In this document: positions 34,182 through 43,621 of the stretch, in pieces
Layout: each line of letters opens with the position of its first letter
How positions within the stretch are numbered: position 1 is the stretch's first letter
Assembly: GCF_039530225.1 (NCBI RefSeq)
Contig: NZ_BAAAOH010000001.1
Location: 3,348,001-3,412,000 of the forward strand
Length of the DNA: 64,000 bases
Origin: Microbacterium pumilum
Lineage (GTDB): Bacteria > Actinomycetota > Actinomycetes > Actinomycetales > Microbacteriaceae
Direction of reading: 5' to 3'
The notes under the pieces: generated by a model
The model's database searches: none
Seen by the model: only the letters and a program-made list of their open reading frames with translations
Told to the model about the DNA's origin: nothing
Translations under genes and position numbers: made by a program

Positions 34182-34198
34182 CCAACGGGTCCTCGTGA
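34163..34198 (+). CDS. Leaderless 11-codon upstream reading frame
   Basis: ATG AGC TAC GCG, seven more codons and TGA encode MSYADDANGSS. Its stop overlaps the GTG of the LysR-HTH gene (GTGA), which has no good ribosome binding site. Ribosomes that load on the leaderless 5' end could re-start at the GTG. The pattern suggests translational coupling; it may be fortuitous. Confidence 0.4.
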   Translation: MSYADDANGSS

Positions 34199-34545
34199 AC
34201 ATCACCGTGCTGCAGCGGTTCGTCGCCGTCGTGGACGAGGGGCTGCACGTCCCGCGCGCCGCAGAAGCCCTCGGCATCCCGATCGCCGCCGTCTACTCCT
34301 CCCTCGACAAGCTCGAGGACGAAGTCGGACATCCGCTCTTCAACCGCGCCAAATCCGGATGGACATTGACTGCCGCCGGAGTCCTGCTTCTCGAGGAGGC
34401 CGAGCGGCAGATCGCCGCCGCACCCGCCCCGGCCGCTAAGCCGGTGGTGCCGGCGGGCGGCAAGGCGAAGGCCTCGAAGGGCAAGGGGAGGGCGCCTGCC
34501 GTCAAAGGGCAGCCGAAGCCGTTCAAGAAGCGACAGGGCCGTTAG
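34195..34545 (+). CDS. Stand-alone LysR-type HTH protein with a basic tail
   Basis: A 116-residue protein. Residues 1-62 are the winged HTH domain of LysR regulators (LQRFVAVVDEGLHVPRAAEALGIPIAAVYSSLDKLEDEVGHPLFNR). The ligand-binding domain of about 200 residues is missing; instead the tail of 50 residues is Ala/Pro/Lys-rich (KAKASKGKGRAP) like a histone H1 tail, ideal for unspecific DNA binding. Similar proteins occur in Microbacteriaceae. It may be a nucleoid-associated protein or simple regulator. The GTG start is coupled to an upstream short frame. Confidence 0.82.
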   Translation: MNITVLQRFVAVVDEGLHVPRAAEALGIPIAAVYSSLDKLEDEVGHPLFNRAKSGWTLTAAGVLLLEEAERQIAAAPAPAAKPVVPAGGKAKASKGKGRAPAVKGQPKPFKKRQGR

Positions 34546-34560
34546 GCCGCAGTCGCCGGG

Positions 34561-35124
34561 CTAGTCCCAGTCGAGGTATTCCTCGATGATGAACGCCGTC
34601 TGGATCGGGTGCGTCAGGGGGAACAGGTGGCCTGCACCGTCGACGGTCTTGACGCTCGCACGCTCCGGCGCGGTCGACTGCAGGCGCTCGCCATTGACAG
34701 GCGGGGTGGTCTCGTCATCCGTTCCCTGGATGATCAGCACCGGCATGATCGGCGCGAGCGGGATGTCCTGATCCTCCACTCCGAGCAGCAGCAGGCCGTT
34801 GACCCGTTCGTGGTGCGACGCGGCGAACGCCCGTGCCACCGTTCCGCCGGCGCCGTGCCCGCCGATCCAGGTGTGGTCGAGCCCCAGATGGTCGATGACC
34901 GCCGCGACATCCTGCACCCGCTCGTCCAGGCTGTCCGAGTCGGCGCGGGTGTCGACCCGCACGACATGGAAGCCGGCCTCCTCGACGAGGTAGTGCGAGA
35001 TCACGCCGAGACCATCGGCGCCGAGGTCGCGCTCGGACAGGAGCACGAGTGAGACCGGTCCCTCACCCTCCACGGCGAAGGGGATGGCGCGTCCGTCCGG
35101 CTCGAAGGTCTGGGTGTCGGTCAT
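34561..35124 (-). CDS. Alpha/beta-hydrolase-fold protein lacking the nucleophilic Ser
   Basis: A 187-residue compact alpha/beta hydrolase. The nucleophile elbow, usually GxSxG, reads GHGAGG, so Ser is replaced by Gly. Asp in QGTDDETTP and His in GAGHLFPLTHP remain at the expected places. It is shorter than usual (about 250-300) and has no cap domain. Either the protein has lost catalysis and binds a ligand, or another residue serves. Ends 15 bases from the convergent LysR-HTH gene; the divergent side faces ychF on the same strand, 29 bases upstream. Confidence 0.75.
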   Translation of the reverse strand: MTDTQTFEPDGRAIPFAVEGEGPVSLVLLSERDLGADGLGVISHYLVEEAGFHVVRVDTRADSDSLDERVQDVAAVIDHLGLDHTWIGGHGAGGTVARAFAASHHERVNGLLLLGVEDQDIPLAPIMPVLIIQGTDDETTPPVNGERLQSTAPERASVKTVDGAGHLFPLTHPIQTAFIIEEYLDWD

Positions 35125-35153
35125 GGGCGTCCTCTCAGCTGGGGAACTGCGAC

Positions 35154-36227
35154 TCAGACGTTGAAGCGGAACTCGACGACATCCCCGTCGTGCATGACGT
35201 ATTCCTTGCCCTCGAGGCGCGCCTTGCCGCGGTGGCGGGCCTCAAGCACCGAACCCGCGTCGATCAGGTCCTGGTACGAGATGACCTCGGCCTTGATGAA
35301 GCCCTTCTCGAAGTCGGTGTGGATCACACCCGCCGCCTGCGGCGCCTTCCAGCCCTTGCCGATCGTCCAGGCCCGCGCTTCCTTCGGCCCGGCGGTGAGG
35401 TAGGTCTGCAGCCCGAGGGTGTCGAAGCCGATCCGGGCGAGCTGGTCGATGCCCGACTCCTCCTGACCCGTCGATGCGAGCAGTTCGGCGGCATCGTCGG
35501 GGTCGAGGTCGATGAGCTCGGACTCGATCTTCGCGTCGAGGAACACCGCGTGGGCTGGCGCGACCAGGGCCTCGAGCTCGGCCAGACGCGCGGCATCCGT
35601 GAGCACCGCCTCGTCGACGTTGAACACATAGATGTACGGCTTCGCGGTCATCAATCCGAGCTCTTTGATCGGCGCCAGGTCCAGATCCGAGTGCGACAGC
35701 AGCACGCCCCTCTCGAGGGCATCCTTCGCGGCGACGGCGGCCTCGAGCGTCGCGGCATCCGCTCGCTTGCCCTTGACGTCCTTCTCGAGACGCGGAATCG
35801 CCTTGTCGAGAGTCTGCAGGTCGGCGAGCATCAGCTCGGCATTGATCGTCTCGAGGTCGTTCTTCGGGTTCACGTCACCCTCGACGTGCACCACATCGTC
35901 GTCGGTGAAGCCGCGCACCACCTGCGCGATCGCATCGGCCTCGCGGATGTTCGCAAGGAACTGGTTGCCGAGCCCCTCGCCTTCGCTCGCCCCGCGCACG
36001 ATCCCGGCGATGTCGACGAACGACACCGTCGCGGGGAGGATGCGCTCGGAGTGGAAGACCTCGGCGAGCTTCGCCAGGCGTGCATCCGGCAGCGACACCA
36101 CGCCCACGTTCGGCTCGATCGTGGCGAACGGATAGTTCGCCGCCAGCACGTCGTTCTTGGTCAGCGCGTTGAAAAGGGTGGACTTGCCGACGTTGGGCAG
36201 GCCGACGATGCCGATAGTGAGAGCCAC
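35154..36227 (-). CDS. ychF: Redox-regulated ATPase YchF
   Basis: A 357-residue Obg-family P-loop protein that prefers ATP and interacts with ribosomes. G1 is GLPNVGKS, G3 DIAGIVRGASEGEGLG, the noncanonical G4 is NVDE, and the C-terminal TGS domain ends GDVVEFRFNV. The GTG at 36227 (VALTIGIVG) gives the exact family N-terminus and lies eight bases after a TAGACT box; an ATG at 36233 is the alternative and would leave too short a distance from the box. Confidence 0.95.
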   Translation of the reverse strand: MALTIGIVGLPNVGKSTLFNALTKNDVLAANYPFATIEPNVGVVSLPDARLAKLAEVFHSERILPATVSFVDIAGIVRGASEGEGLGNQFLANIREADAIAQVVRGFTDDDVVHVEGDVNPKNDLETINAELMLADLQTLDKAIPRLEKDVKGKRADAATLEAAVAAKDALERGVLLSHSDLDLAPIKELGLMTAKPYIYVFNVDEAVLTDAARLAELEALVAPAHAVFLDAKIESELIDLDPDDAAELLASTGQEESGIDQLARIGFDTLGLQTYLTAGPKEARAWTIGKGWKAPQAAGVIHTDFEKGFIKAEVISYQDLIDAGSVLEARHRGKARLEGKEYVMHDGDVVEFRFNV

Positions 36228-36235
36228 GGGCATCC

Positions 36236-36241
36236 AGTCTA
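36236..36241 (-). promoter_or_regulatory. -10 box TAGACT, leaderless promoter of ychF
   Basis: TAGACT on the minus strand ends eight bases before the GTG at 36227. This supports the GTG rather than the ATG as start. Confidence 0.55.
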
Positions 36242-36287
36242 CGGGTGACAGCAGCCGCCTCCCGGCGTCAGGCGCCGTGCTGGTCCC

Positions 36288-36902
36288 TCAGTCGGCGGGA
36301 TCGACGCGCCACCGCATCAGCACATTGCCCGACTCGGCCCATGCGTGCGTGCCGAGGAGCTTGAGCGACACCGGTGGCCGGTCGCCGAACAGCGGAACGC
36401 CGCCGCCCGCGATGAGCGGGAAGGTCACGAGGTGCAATTCGTCCACGAGCCCCGCGTGCATCAGGTCGTTCCAGAGCAGCCGCGAGAGCAGGATCAGGAT
36501 GCCGCGCCCGTCGCCCTGCTTGAGCGCGGCGACCTCGGCGCGCGAGTCGGCGATCCGAACGATGCGGGTGTTCGGCCACGGAGCGATGTCGTCCTCGGTG
36601 ATGGTGTCCGAGACGACGATCTTCTCGATGTCCAGGATGAGCTCGGCCAGCTGACGACGGATGCCGGTGGCACTCGCATCGCCTTGGACGCCCAGCCAGT
36701 ACTCCATGTTCCCGAGAAAGGACCGCCTGCCGGCGAGGAGGAACGTGTCGGAGTCGCGCAGCAGCCCCGCGGTGTAATGGTCGAACGAGTCCGCACCCGC
36801 ATAGTCGGAGTGCTGGTTCTCGAAGAACGACACGATGTCGTGGTCGTCGTCTTCGTACCGTCCGTCGACGGTGGTGAAGTTGCAGACCGTGAGCGTGCGC
36901 AT
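36288..36902 (-). CDS. Dihydrofolate reductase/RibD C-terminal family protein
   Basis: A 204-residue NADPH-binding reductase of the RibD C-terminal family, starting MRTLTVCNFTTVDGRYEDD, the strand and loop in which a Thr and Asp/Gly-rich turn bind the cofactor. LLWNDLMHAGLVDELHL and TFPLIAGGGVPLFG are typical. Substrate unknown; many members are annotated as dihydrofolate reductase by fold only. The ATG at 36902 is seven bases after a TAGCGT box. Confidence 0.87.
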   Translation of the reverse strand: MRTLTVCNFTTVDGRYEDDDHDIVSFFENQHSDYAGADSFDHYTAGLLRDSDTFLLAGRRSFLGNMEYWLGVQGDASATGIRRQLAELILDIEKIVVSDTITEDDIAPWPNTRIVRIADSRAEVAALKQGDGRGILILLSRLLWNDLMHAGLVDELHLVTFPLIAGGGVPLFGDRPPVSLKLLGTHAWAESGNVLMRWRVDPAD

Positions 36903-36909
36903 GGCCGCC

Positions 36910-36915
36910 ACGCTA
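36910..36915 (-). promoter_or_regulatory. -10 box TAGCGT, leaderless promoter of the RibD-like gene
   Basis: TAGCGT on the minus strand followed by seven bases and the ATG at 36902. It also lies just past the methyltransferase stop codon. Confidence 0.5.
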
Positions 36916-36922
36916 CCCCGCG

Positions 36923-37672
36923 CTACGGCCGGATGGTGCGGTAGGCGCGCGTGACGTACGGCAGAGTCACCGGCTCCGAGCCGACGGCTCCGATCTCATC
37001 GAAGAGGTCGGCGAGGCCCGACTCGATCCGATCGCGGTCGTCGGGCGCTGCTGTGATGACATAGCTGCGCGACCGCGCCATCGCGAGCAGCGCGTCTCGG
37101 GTCATGGGCCTGCTCCATCGCCAGACACGCGCCTCGACCCCGTCGAACGGGTCGCGCACCGCCGGGTCGCCGTCGGCGAGCATCTCCTCGGCATGGCTGC
37201 CGTGCATGATCTCGGTGAGCCGGTGAACCCACGGCACCGACTCGTCGCGGATGTTCCAGACGAGACCCAGCACACCGCCCGACCGCAGCACGCGGCCCGC
37301 CTCGGCGGAGGCCGCGACAGCGTCGACCCAATGCCACGCCTGGCCGAAGAGCAGCGCATCGACCGACGCATCGGGGAGCGGCATCCGCTCTGCCGACCCC
37401 ACGAAGGTCGGCACGCCGTGAACGTGAGTCCGCAGCTCGGCGAGCATGGCCGCGTCCGGATCGATCGCGACGACCTCTGCACCCAGCTCCACCGCGACGC
37501 GGGTGAGCTTGCCCGTGCCGGCCCCGGCATCCGCCACTCGGAGCGCGCGACCGTCTCGATGCACGGGATCGAGCAGCCACTGCACCGCCGCGGTCGGGTA
37601 ACCGGGGCGGCCGGCCTCGTACACGCTGGCGTTCGAGCCGAACGACTTCGACATCTCCTCGCGGCTGGCCAT
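36923..37672 (-). CDS. Class I SAM-dependent methyltransferase
   Basis: A 249-residue cytosolic methyltransferase. SAM-binding motif I is VADAGAGTGKLT, the acidic residue at the end of strand 2 is VVAIDPDAAML, and motif IV is ALLFGQAWHWVD, a hallmark of the TehB/UbiE-like type 11 subfamily. Acceptor unknown. The ATG lies six bases after a TAGGCT box. Confidence 0.9.
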   Translation of the reverse strand: MASREEMSKSFGSNASVYEAGRPGYPTAAVQWLLDPVHRDGRALRVADAGAGTGKLTRVAVELGAEVVAIDPDAAMLAELRTHVHGVPTFVGSAERMPLPDASVDALLFGQAWHWVDAVAASAEAGRVLRSGGVLGLVWNIRDESVPWVHRLTEIMHGSHAEEMLADGDPAVRDPFDGVEARVWRWSRPMTRDALLAMARSRSYVITAAPDDRDRIESGLADLFDEIGAVGSEPVTLPYVTRAYRTIRP

Positions 37673-37678
37673 GCATCG

Positions 37679-37684
37679 AGCCTA
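37679..37684 (-). promoter_or_regulatory. -10 box TAGGCT, leaderless promoter of the methyltransferase
   Basis: TAGGCT on the minus strand with six bases to the ATG at 37672. Confidence 0.6.
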
Positions 37685-37753
37685 CGACGCGGGTCGCACC
37701 CGGTCACGGCGCGCCTCCGCGCATACCCGTGCCGCGCGGGTGACTCTGACAGC

Positions 37754-38356
37754 GTGCCCCTGGACTTCACCGCGATCGACTTCGAGACGGCGAACTCCAG
37801 CAACGCGTCAGCGTGCGCGGTCGGGTTCGCCCGGGTGCGAGACGGCCAGGTCGTGGCGACGGCGGGATGGCTCATCCGCCCACCGGCAGGGCACGACCGT
37901 TTCTTCGAGCTGAACACGCGGATCCACGGCATCCAGGCCGAAGACGTCATCGACGCGAAGGGCTGGACCGAGCAGCTCGGCGATCTCGCCGCCTTCGCCG
38001 GCGCGGATGTGCTGGTCGCACACAACGCCGGCTTCGACATGGCGGTGCTCAAGCGCGCGTGCGAGGCGACCGGTGACGACTGCCCGCCGTACCGCTACGC
38101 GTGCAGCCTGCAGGTCGCCCGCAAGCTGTACCAGCTGGAGTCCTACCGCCTGCCGTTCGTCGCGGCGCAGGCGGGGTTCGCCGACTTCCCGCACCACAAC
38201 GCCACCGCCGACGCCTTGGCGTGCGCGCACATCATGATCGACGCCGCGCGCCGCGTCGGTGCCGACGACATCGAGGCACTGGCCCAGGCAGCATCGATCC
38301 GGGTCTGCCAGATCGCGATCACCGACGCCCCCGCCGTGTCGTTCGCGGTCGCCTGA
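37754..38356 (+). CDS. DnaQ-like 3'-5' exonuclease
   Basis: A 200-residue DEDDh-type exonuclease. FTAIDFETAN carries the first Asp and Glu, HNAGFDMAVL the next Asp, and HHNATADALACA the His and last Asp. Resembles the stand-alone DNA polymerase III epsilon-like proteins rather than the proofreading subunit fused to PolC. The frame stays open upstream as a shadow, but the GTG at 37754 gives the family start PLDFTAIDFET; a GACTCT box six bases upstream fits a leaderless start. Confidence 0.9.
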   Translation: MPLDFTAIDFETANSSNASACAVGFARVRDGQVVATAGWLIRPPAGHDRFFELNTRIHGIQAEDVIDAKGWTEQLGDLAAFAGADVLVAHNAGFDMAVLKRACEATGDDCPPYRYACSLQVARKLYQLESYRLPFVAAQAGFADFPHHNATADALACAHIMIDAARRVGADDIEALAQAASIRVCQIAITDAPAVSFAVA

Positions 38357-38437
38357 GCCCACCACCTTGCCGCTCCGGGCGGTCGCCGCGCCGTGACGCG
38401 AGCGACGGATGTCGGGGGCTGCCGTCATCCTGAACCC

Positions 38438-39751
38438 ATGGACGCACTCATCCTCTCCGGCGTGGTGATCGGATCCCTGCTGCTCGGCGCACTCGCCGGC
38501 TGGGTTCTCGGCATCGCGCGAAGCAGCGCCCGGAGCACGCGCGAGCACGCCGAGGTGAAAGCGCGACTCGCCGCAGCCGAGGCGGCGCGACTGGGCGTGC
38601 AGGCCCAGCTCGACCACCAGCAGCTGCTGTATCGCGACCTCGCCGGCCAGGCTCGAGCCGACCAGGCCGCGCGCGAAGAGCGCGAGCGCCGCGAGCAGTC
38701 CGTCCTGCGGGCGCTGGCTCCGGTCCAAGAGACCCTGCACTCGATGCAGACCAAGGTCGACGAGCTCGAGCGCGACCGGCACACCCAGTTCGGCACGCTC
38801 GCCGAGCAGCTGCGGCGCGCGAATGAGACCGACGATGCCCTGCGGACGATGACCGAGTCACTCGCGAGTGCGCTGCGCTCGGGCAGCACTCGGGGCGTCT
38901 GGGGCGAGACCCAGCTGCGGCGAGTGGTCGAGGCGGCAGGACTCACGCGCTACATCGACTTCGACACGCAGACCTCGATCATGTCGGATGCCGGGGCCGG
39001 CCGCCCCGACATGGTCATCCGCCTTCCCGGTGACAAGGCGATCGCCGTCGACGCGAAGGTGCCGCTCGACGCGTACCTGGAGGCGAGCGCGATCTCGCTG
39101 ACCGCGCAGGGCGCAGAGGCGGCGCGCCGCCGAGCGCTGCTCGACAAGCACGTCAAGGCCGTGCGATCGCATGTCGACGCGCTGGCGAAGAAGACGTACT
39201 GGGCGGGTCTGCCGTCGAGCCCCGAGTTCGTCGTGTGCTTCCTGCCGAGCGAGTCGCTGCTGGCGGCCGCGCTCGAAGAGGATCCGTCGCTGCTGGATTA
39301 CGCGTTCGGCAAGCGCGTCGCGCTCGCCTCGCCGGTGAACCTGTGGGCAGTGCTGAAGACCGTCGCCTACACCTGGACGCAGCAGGATGTGTCGCGAGAG
39401 GCCCGGACGCTGTTCGAGCTCGGCAACCAGCTCTACGAGCGGCTGGGCGGGCTGGCGAAGCACGCCGACGATCTTCGCCGTGCGATCGAGCGCACCGTCG
39501 ACAGCTACAACAGCTTCGCGGGCTCGCTCGAGACCCGGGTGCTCGTGAGTGCGCGGCGGTTCCCCGGCATCGACCAGACCAAGCTCGACGCCCTGGCACA
39601 GCCGGGGGCGATCGACAAAGCACCGCGGCGGCTCACCGCTCCCGAACTGCTGGACGGTGCGCTGGCCATGGACGAGCCTTCTGCCCTGGCCGATCTGGGA
39701 GACCTGCGCGACCGGCTCGCCGATACGCCGGAGCACGATCCCGCAGCGTGA
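38438..39751 (+). CDS. rmuC: DNA recombination protein RmuC homolog
   Basis: A 437-residue protein with an N-terminal membrane helix (LILSGVVIGSLLLGALAGWVLG), a long coiled coil (residues about 35-150) and the RmuC nuclease-like domain: GSTRGVWGETQLRRVVEAAGL, RPDMVIRLPGDKAIAVDAKVPLDAYLEA, and FVVCFLPSESLLAAAL. The Asp and DAK residues form a PD-(D/E)XK-like site. RmuC limits inversions at short repeats. CATCCT lies six bases before the ATG, a weaker version of the leaderless pattern. Confidence 0.93.
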   Translation: MDALILSGVVIGSLLLGALAGWVLGIARSSARSTREHAEVKARLAAAEAARLGVQAQLDHQQLLYRDLAGQARADQAAREERERREQSVLRALAPVQETLHSMQTKVDELERDRHTQFGTLAEQLRRANETDDALRTMTESLASALRSGSTRGVWGETQLRRVVEAAGLTRYIDFDTQTSIMSDAGAGRPDMVIRLPGDKAIAVDAKVPLDAYLEASAISLTAQGAEAARRRALLDKHVKAVRSHVDALAKKTYWAGLPSSPEFVVCFLPSESLLAAALEEDPSLLDYAFGKRVALASPVNLWAVLKTVAYTWTQQDVSREARTLFELGNQLYERLGGLAKHADDLRRAIERTVDSYNSFAGSLETRVLVSARRFPGIDQTKLDALAQPGAIDKAPRRLTAPELLDGALAMDEPSALADLGDLRDRLADTPEHDPAA

Positions 39752-39799
39752 CGCGACCAGGGGCGGCTCGGGTCGATCGCGGTCCGGTCGAGGGTCAGC

Positions 39800-40009
39800 T
39801 CACGCGCCGCCGGGCACGAAGCTCAGCAACGCGATCACGGCCGCCGACACGGCCACGAAGGCGCCGATCATCCACCAGGCGCTGACCTCGTGACCCTCGT
39901 CCCGGCGCACCCGCAGCAGGACGTCGGGACGGCGCGCTGGGTCGTGCGCGTCGGCGATGACCGCCTGCGCGCCGGTCTGCGGCGACGAACCGCTCAATTG
40001 TGCCGACAT
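39800..40009 (-). CDS. Small single-span membrane protein
   Basis: A 69-residue protein: a soluble N-terminal part (residues 1-44, Ala/Asp/Arg-rich) and one C-terminal membrane helix (WWMIGAFVAVSAAVIALLSFV). GGGGG lies eight bases upstream of the ATG at 40009. No family recognised. It ends about 50 bases from the convergent rmuC. Confidence 0.65.
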   Translation of the reverse strand: MSAQLSGSSPQTGAQAVIADAHDPARRPDVLLRVRRDEGHEVSAWWMIGAFVAVSAAVIALLSFVPGGA

Positions 40010-40147
40010 CGAGATACCCCCTCGGGCGTGGGAAAACGAAAGCGAGTCCTCGTTGACACCGGTTCGATTGTGCCAGACAACCGCCTCGGACGTGGTCACA
40101 AACGCGTCACTGCGATCCCTTGCCGTGCCGGCGGGAGCAGCCGGCGA

Positions 40148-41137
40148 CTACAGCCACTTCGAGACGAGGTGCTCCGAAGAGATCCGACGGAGCGTGCCCG
40201 AGGCGCCGCGCAGCACCACGCTCTCCGTGTACAGGTACTCCCCCTCGCGGCGCACACCTGCCACCAGCTGACCATCCGTCACGCCGGTCGCGACGAAGAT
40301 CGTGTTGCTCCCTCGCACCAGCTCGTCGGCTTCATACACGTAGCCTTCGAGCTTCAACCCGGCGTCGATGCCCTTCTGCTTCTCGTCGTCGTCGCGTGCC
40401 CAGAGCCGTCCCTGGATGTGACCCCCGAGAGCCTTGATCGCGCACGCGGTCACGATTCCCTCGGGGCTGCCGCCGATGCCGACGCACATGTCGGTGCGGG
40501 CGTTGTGGCGTGCCGCGTTGATGCCGCCGGCGACGTCGCCGTCAGTCATCAGCCGCGTGCCGGCGCCCGCGGTCCGGATGTCTTCGATGAGCTGCTCGTG
40601 CCGGGGCCGGTGCAGCACCGATACGACGAGCTCGTCGACGGGCTTGTCGAGCGCCTTCGCGAGCAGGCGGATGTTCTCGCCGATCGGAAGCCGGATGTCC
40701 ACGACTCCGACTCCTGCCGGCCCCGTCACGAGCTTGTCCATGTAGAACACGGTGGAAGCGTCCAGCATCGTCCCGTGGTCCGAGACGGCGATGACCGAAA
40801 GCGCGTTGTTGCGGCCCGCAGCGGTGAGCGAGGTGCCGTCGATCGGGTCCACCGCAACATCGCACTGCGGTCCGCGGCCGCTGCCGACGTGCTCACCGTT
40901 GAAGAGCATCGGGGCGTCATCCTTCTCGCCTTCGCCGATCACGATGGTGCCGTCGAAGTCGACCGTCGTGAAGAACGCCCGCATGGCGTCGACGGCCGCG
41001 CCGTCCGCCGATTCCTTCGCGCCACGGCCGATGAACGGCACCGCCCGGATGGCTGCGGCTTCGGTCGCGCGAACGAGCTCCAGCGCGAGGTTTCGATCGG
41101 GATGCAGGGGGTTCATATCAGCGGTCAGACTCACCAT
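40148..41137 (-). CDS. glpX: Class II fructose-1,6-bisphosphatase
   Basis: A 329-residue gluconeogenic phosphatase. Motifs: GRGAKESADGAAVDAMR, IVIGEGEKDDAPML, VDPIDGTSL (metal and phosphate site), and GGSPEGIVTACAIKALGG. In actinobacteria this GlpX form is the only fructose bisphosphatase. It faces away from fba, which lies across a 185-base divergent region, so the two opposing steps at fructose bisphosphate sit side by side. The ATG is six bases after a TAGGCT box. Confidence 0.95.
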   Translation of the reverse strand: MVSLTADMNPLHPDRNLALELVRATEAAAIRAVPFIGRGAKESADGAAVDAMRAFFTTVDFDGTIVIGEGEKDDAPMLFNGEHVGSGRGPQCDVAVDPIDGTSLTAAGRNNALSVIAVSDHGTMLDASTVFYMDKLVTGPAGVGVVDIRLPIGENIRLLAKALDKPVDELVVSVLHRPRHEQLIEDIRTAGAGTRLMTDGDVAGGINAARHNARTDMCVGIGGSPEGIVTACAIKALGGHIQGRLWARDDDEKQKGIDAGLKLEGYVYEADELVRGSNTIFVATGVTDGQLVAGVRREGEYLYTESVVLRGASGTLRRISSEHLVSKWL

Positions 41138-41143
41138 GGCGCC

Positions 41144-41149
41144 AGCCTA
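41144..41149 (-). promoter_or_regulatory. -10 box TAGGCT, leaderless promoter of glpX
   Basis: TAGGCT on the minus strand with six bases to the ATG at 41137. Confidence 0.6.
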
Positions 41150-41283
41150 ACCAGCGCGGCATCCGCCAACCGGCGTCTGTCGCGACCAGTGCGCGAAGGA
41201 AATGCGATTCTTTCGCCAGGGATAGACGACGCCCCACTGCACGGACGAGTCGACCTCACCCTGCCACTCGGCGAGCGCTTCGC

Positions 41284-41289
41284 TAGAGT
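41284..41289 (+). promoter_or_regulatory. -10 box TAGAGT upstream of fba
   Basis: TAGAGT gives a leader of about 27 bases up to the fba ATG, which has the ribosome binding site AAGGAG. An ATG four bases after the box opens a 50-codon frame that overlaps fba in another frame; it is probably not translated. Confidence 0.45.
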
Positions 41290-41322
41290 GACCATGACGT
41301 CCCCACAGACCAAGGAGCACTC

Positions 41323-42354
<1,032 letters not shown>

Positions 42355-42369
42355 CCCGCCGGCGGACGG

Positions 42370-43077
42370 CTACCCGGTCAGTTCAGTCCGCATGAGGACC
42401 TTTCCCGACGTGACGGAGCGGATCTCGATGGCGGAGATCTGATCGGGGTCGAGGGATGTCCCGGCACCCAGCCGGGCCGTCGTGCCGGGGAACGCCAGCC
42501 AGCTCGACACCTCGCTGGTCGTACCGTCCGCGGCTTCGATCACGAGTGCGTACGGCCATCCCTTCGAGGGTTCATCGGGGTCTGCAGGCTCGGTGTAGCG
42601 GCAGATCATCTCGAGCCGCGTGCCCCATGCCACGTCGACGAGTTCGACCGTCGCCGTGATCGGCAGGTCGGCGACAGGCTCGAGGGCCACGACCTGGATG
42701 TTGCGCACAGCGGGCGCGATCGAGATGGTGACCGCCAGGACCACCGCGGTGACGACTGCCGCCGCGGCCGCGACACCGGTCGCCCACCAGGTGCGACGAC
42801 GCCGGCGCGCCTGGCGGACCCCCAGGGCGATGAGGTCCCCGCGGCGCTCACTGCTGGGCCCGTCACCCGCGTCGGCCGGCTCGAGCAGCGACTCGGCGCG
42901 CTCGGGCGAGACGCGGGACAGCAGCCCGATCGTGGGGGCGGTCTCGACGATCGCCGCGCGGCACGCGTCGCAGTCCTGCAGGTGCGCCTCGAACAGCCGT
43001 CGGTCTGCGGGGCTCAGCGCGCCGAGGAGGTAGGCGGCGTCCCATTCCGCGAAGTACGCGTGATCCGGGTTCGTCAT
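42370..43077 (-). CDS. Anti-sigma factor, RskA/RslA-like, zinc-binding
   Basis: A 235-residue single-pass membrane protein. The N-terminal anti-sigma domain carries the ZAS motif His32, Cys36 and Cys39 (EAHLQDCDACRAA). One membrane helix (about residues 100-122) is followed by an extracytoplasmic RskA-type domain ending in the GKVLMRTELTG strand. It should hold the cotranscribed sigma factor at the membrane and release it on a redox or envelope signal. Its ATG overlaps the sigma stop (ATGA), ensuring equal production. Confidence 0.9.
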   Translation of the reverse strand: MTNPDHAYFAEWDAAYLLGALSPADRRLFEAHLQDCDACRAAIVETAPTIGLLSRVSPERAESLLEPADAGDGPSSERRGDLIALGVRQARRRRRTWWATGVAAAAAVVTAVVLAVTISIAPAVRNIQVVALEPVADLPITATVELVDVAWGTRLEMICRYTEPADPDEPSKGWPYALVIEAADGTTSEVSSWLAFPGTTARLGAGTSLDPDQISAIEIRSVTSGKVLMRTELTG

Positions 43078-43604
43078 CGCGTCACCCCCTTCTCCTGCAG
43101 CGCGAGCCGCAGGGCGCGAAGTCCGTAGTGAAGCCGCGACTTGACGGTGCCCGCGGGGATGTCGAGTTCCGCCGCGATCTCGGTGATCGGAAGGCCGCCG
43201 AAGTACGCGCGGACGATGACTGTGCGGTGATCGGAAGAGAGCGATGCGAGCGCCTCCTCGACGAGGATCGCCTCGAAGAGCGCATCCGTCAGGTCTGCCG
43301 TCGCGACCTCCGGAGTCTCGGCGACCGCGATCTCACGGCGGCGATGAGCACTGCGCGCGTCGTCTATCACGAGGTGACGGGCGACCGTGAACATCCACGA
43401 CCGGGCGGTGGCAGGATCCTGCTCGAGGATGCGGGGTGTGCGCCACGCGCGCAGCAGCGTCTCCTGCACGACATCGTCGGCCGCTGCTCGATCTCCGGTG
43501 AGGTGCACGACGTAGCGCCACACCGGCGCGGCGTGCGCGTCATAAAGCGCACTCAAGCGCGTGGCATCGTCAGTCGCACGGTCACCAGCACCGTCACGTG
43601 GCAT
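43074..43604 (-). CDS. ECF RNA polymerase sigma factor, SigK/SigL-like
   Basis: A 176-residue sigma-70 family protein. Region 2 (residues about 15-85) has DDVVQETLLRAWR and ARSWMFTVARHLVIDDAR; region 4 (about 115-170) has LSSDHRTVIVRAYFGGLPITEIAAELDIPAGTVKSRLHYGLRAL. The ATG at 43604 follows GGGAGG by six bases; a GTG six bases upstream overlaps that site and is less likely. The upstream region carries a SigL-type promoter, so it probably activates itself. Its anti-sigma factor is encoded next to it. Confidence 0.92.
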   Translation of the reverse strand: MPRDGAGDRATDDATRLSALYDAHAAPVWRYVVHLTGDRAAADDVVQETLLRAWRTPRILEQDPATARSWMFTVARHLVIDDARSAHRRREIAVAETPEVATADLTDALFEAILVEEALASLSSDHRTVIVRAYFGGLPITEIAAELDIPAGTVKSRLHYGLRALRLALQEKGVTR

Positions 43605-43621
43605 CTTCACCTCCCGCTGGA

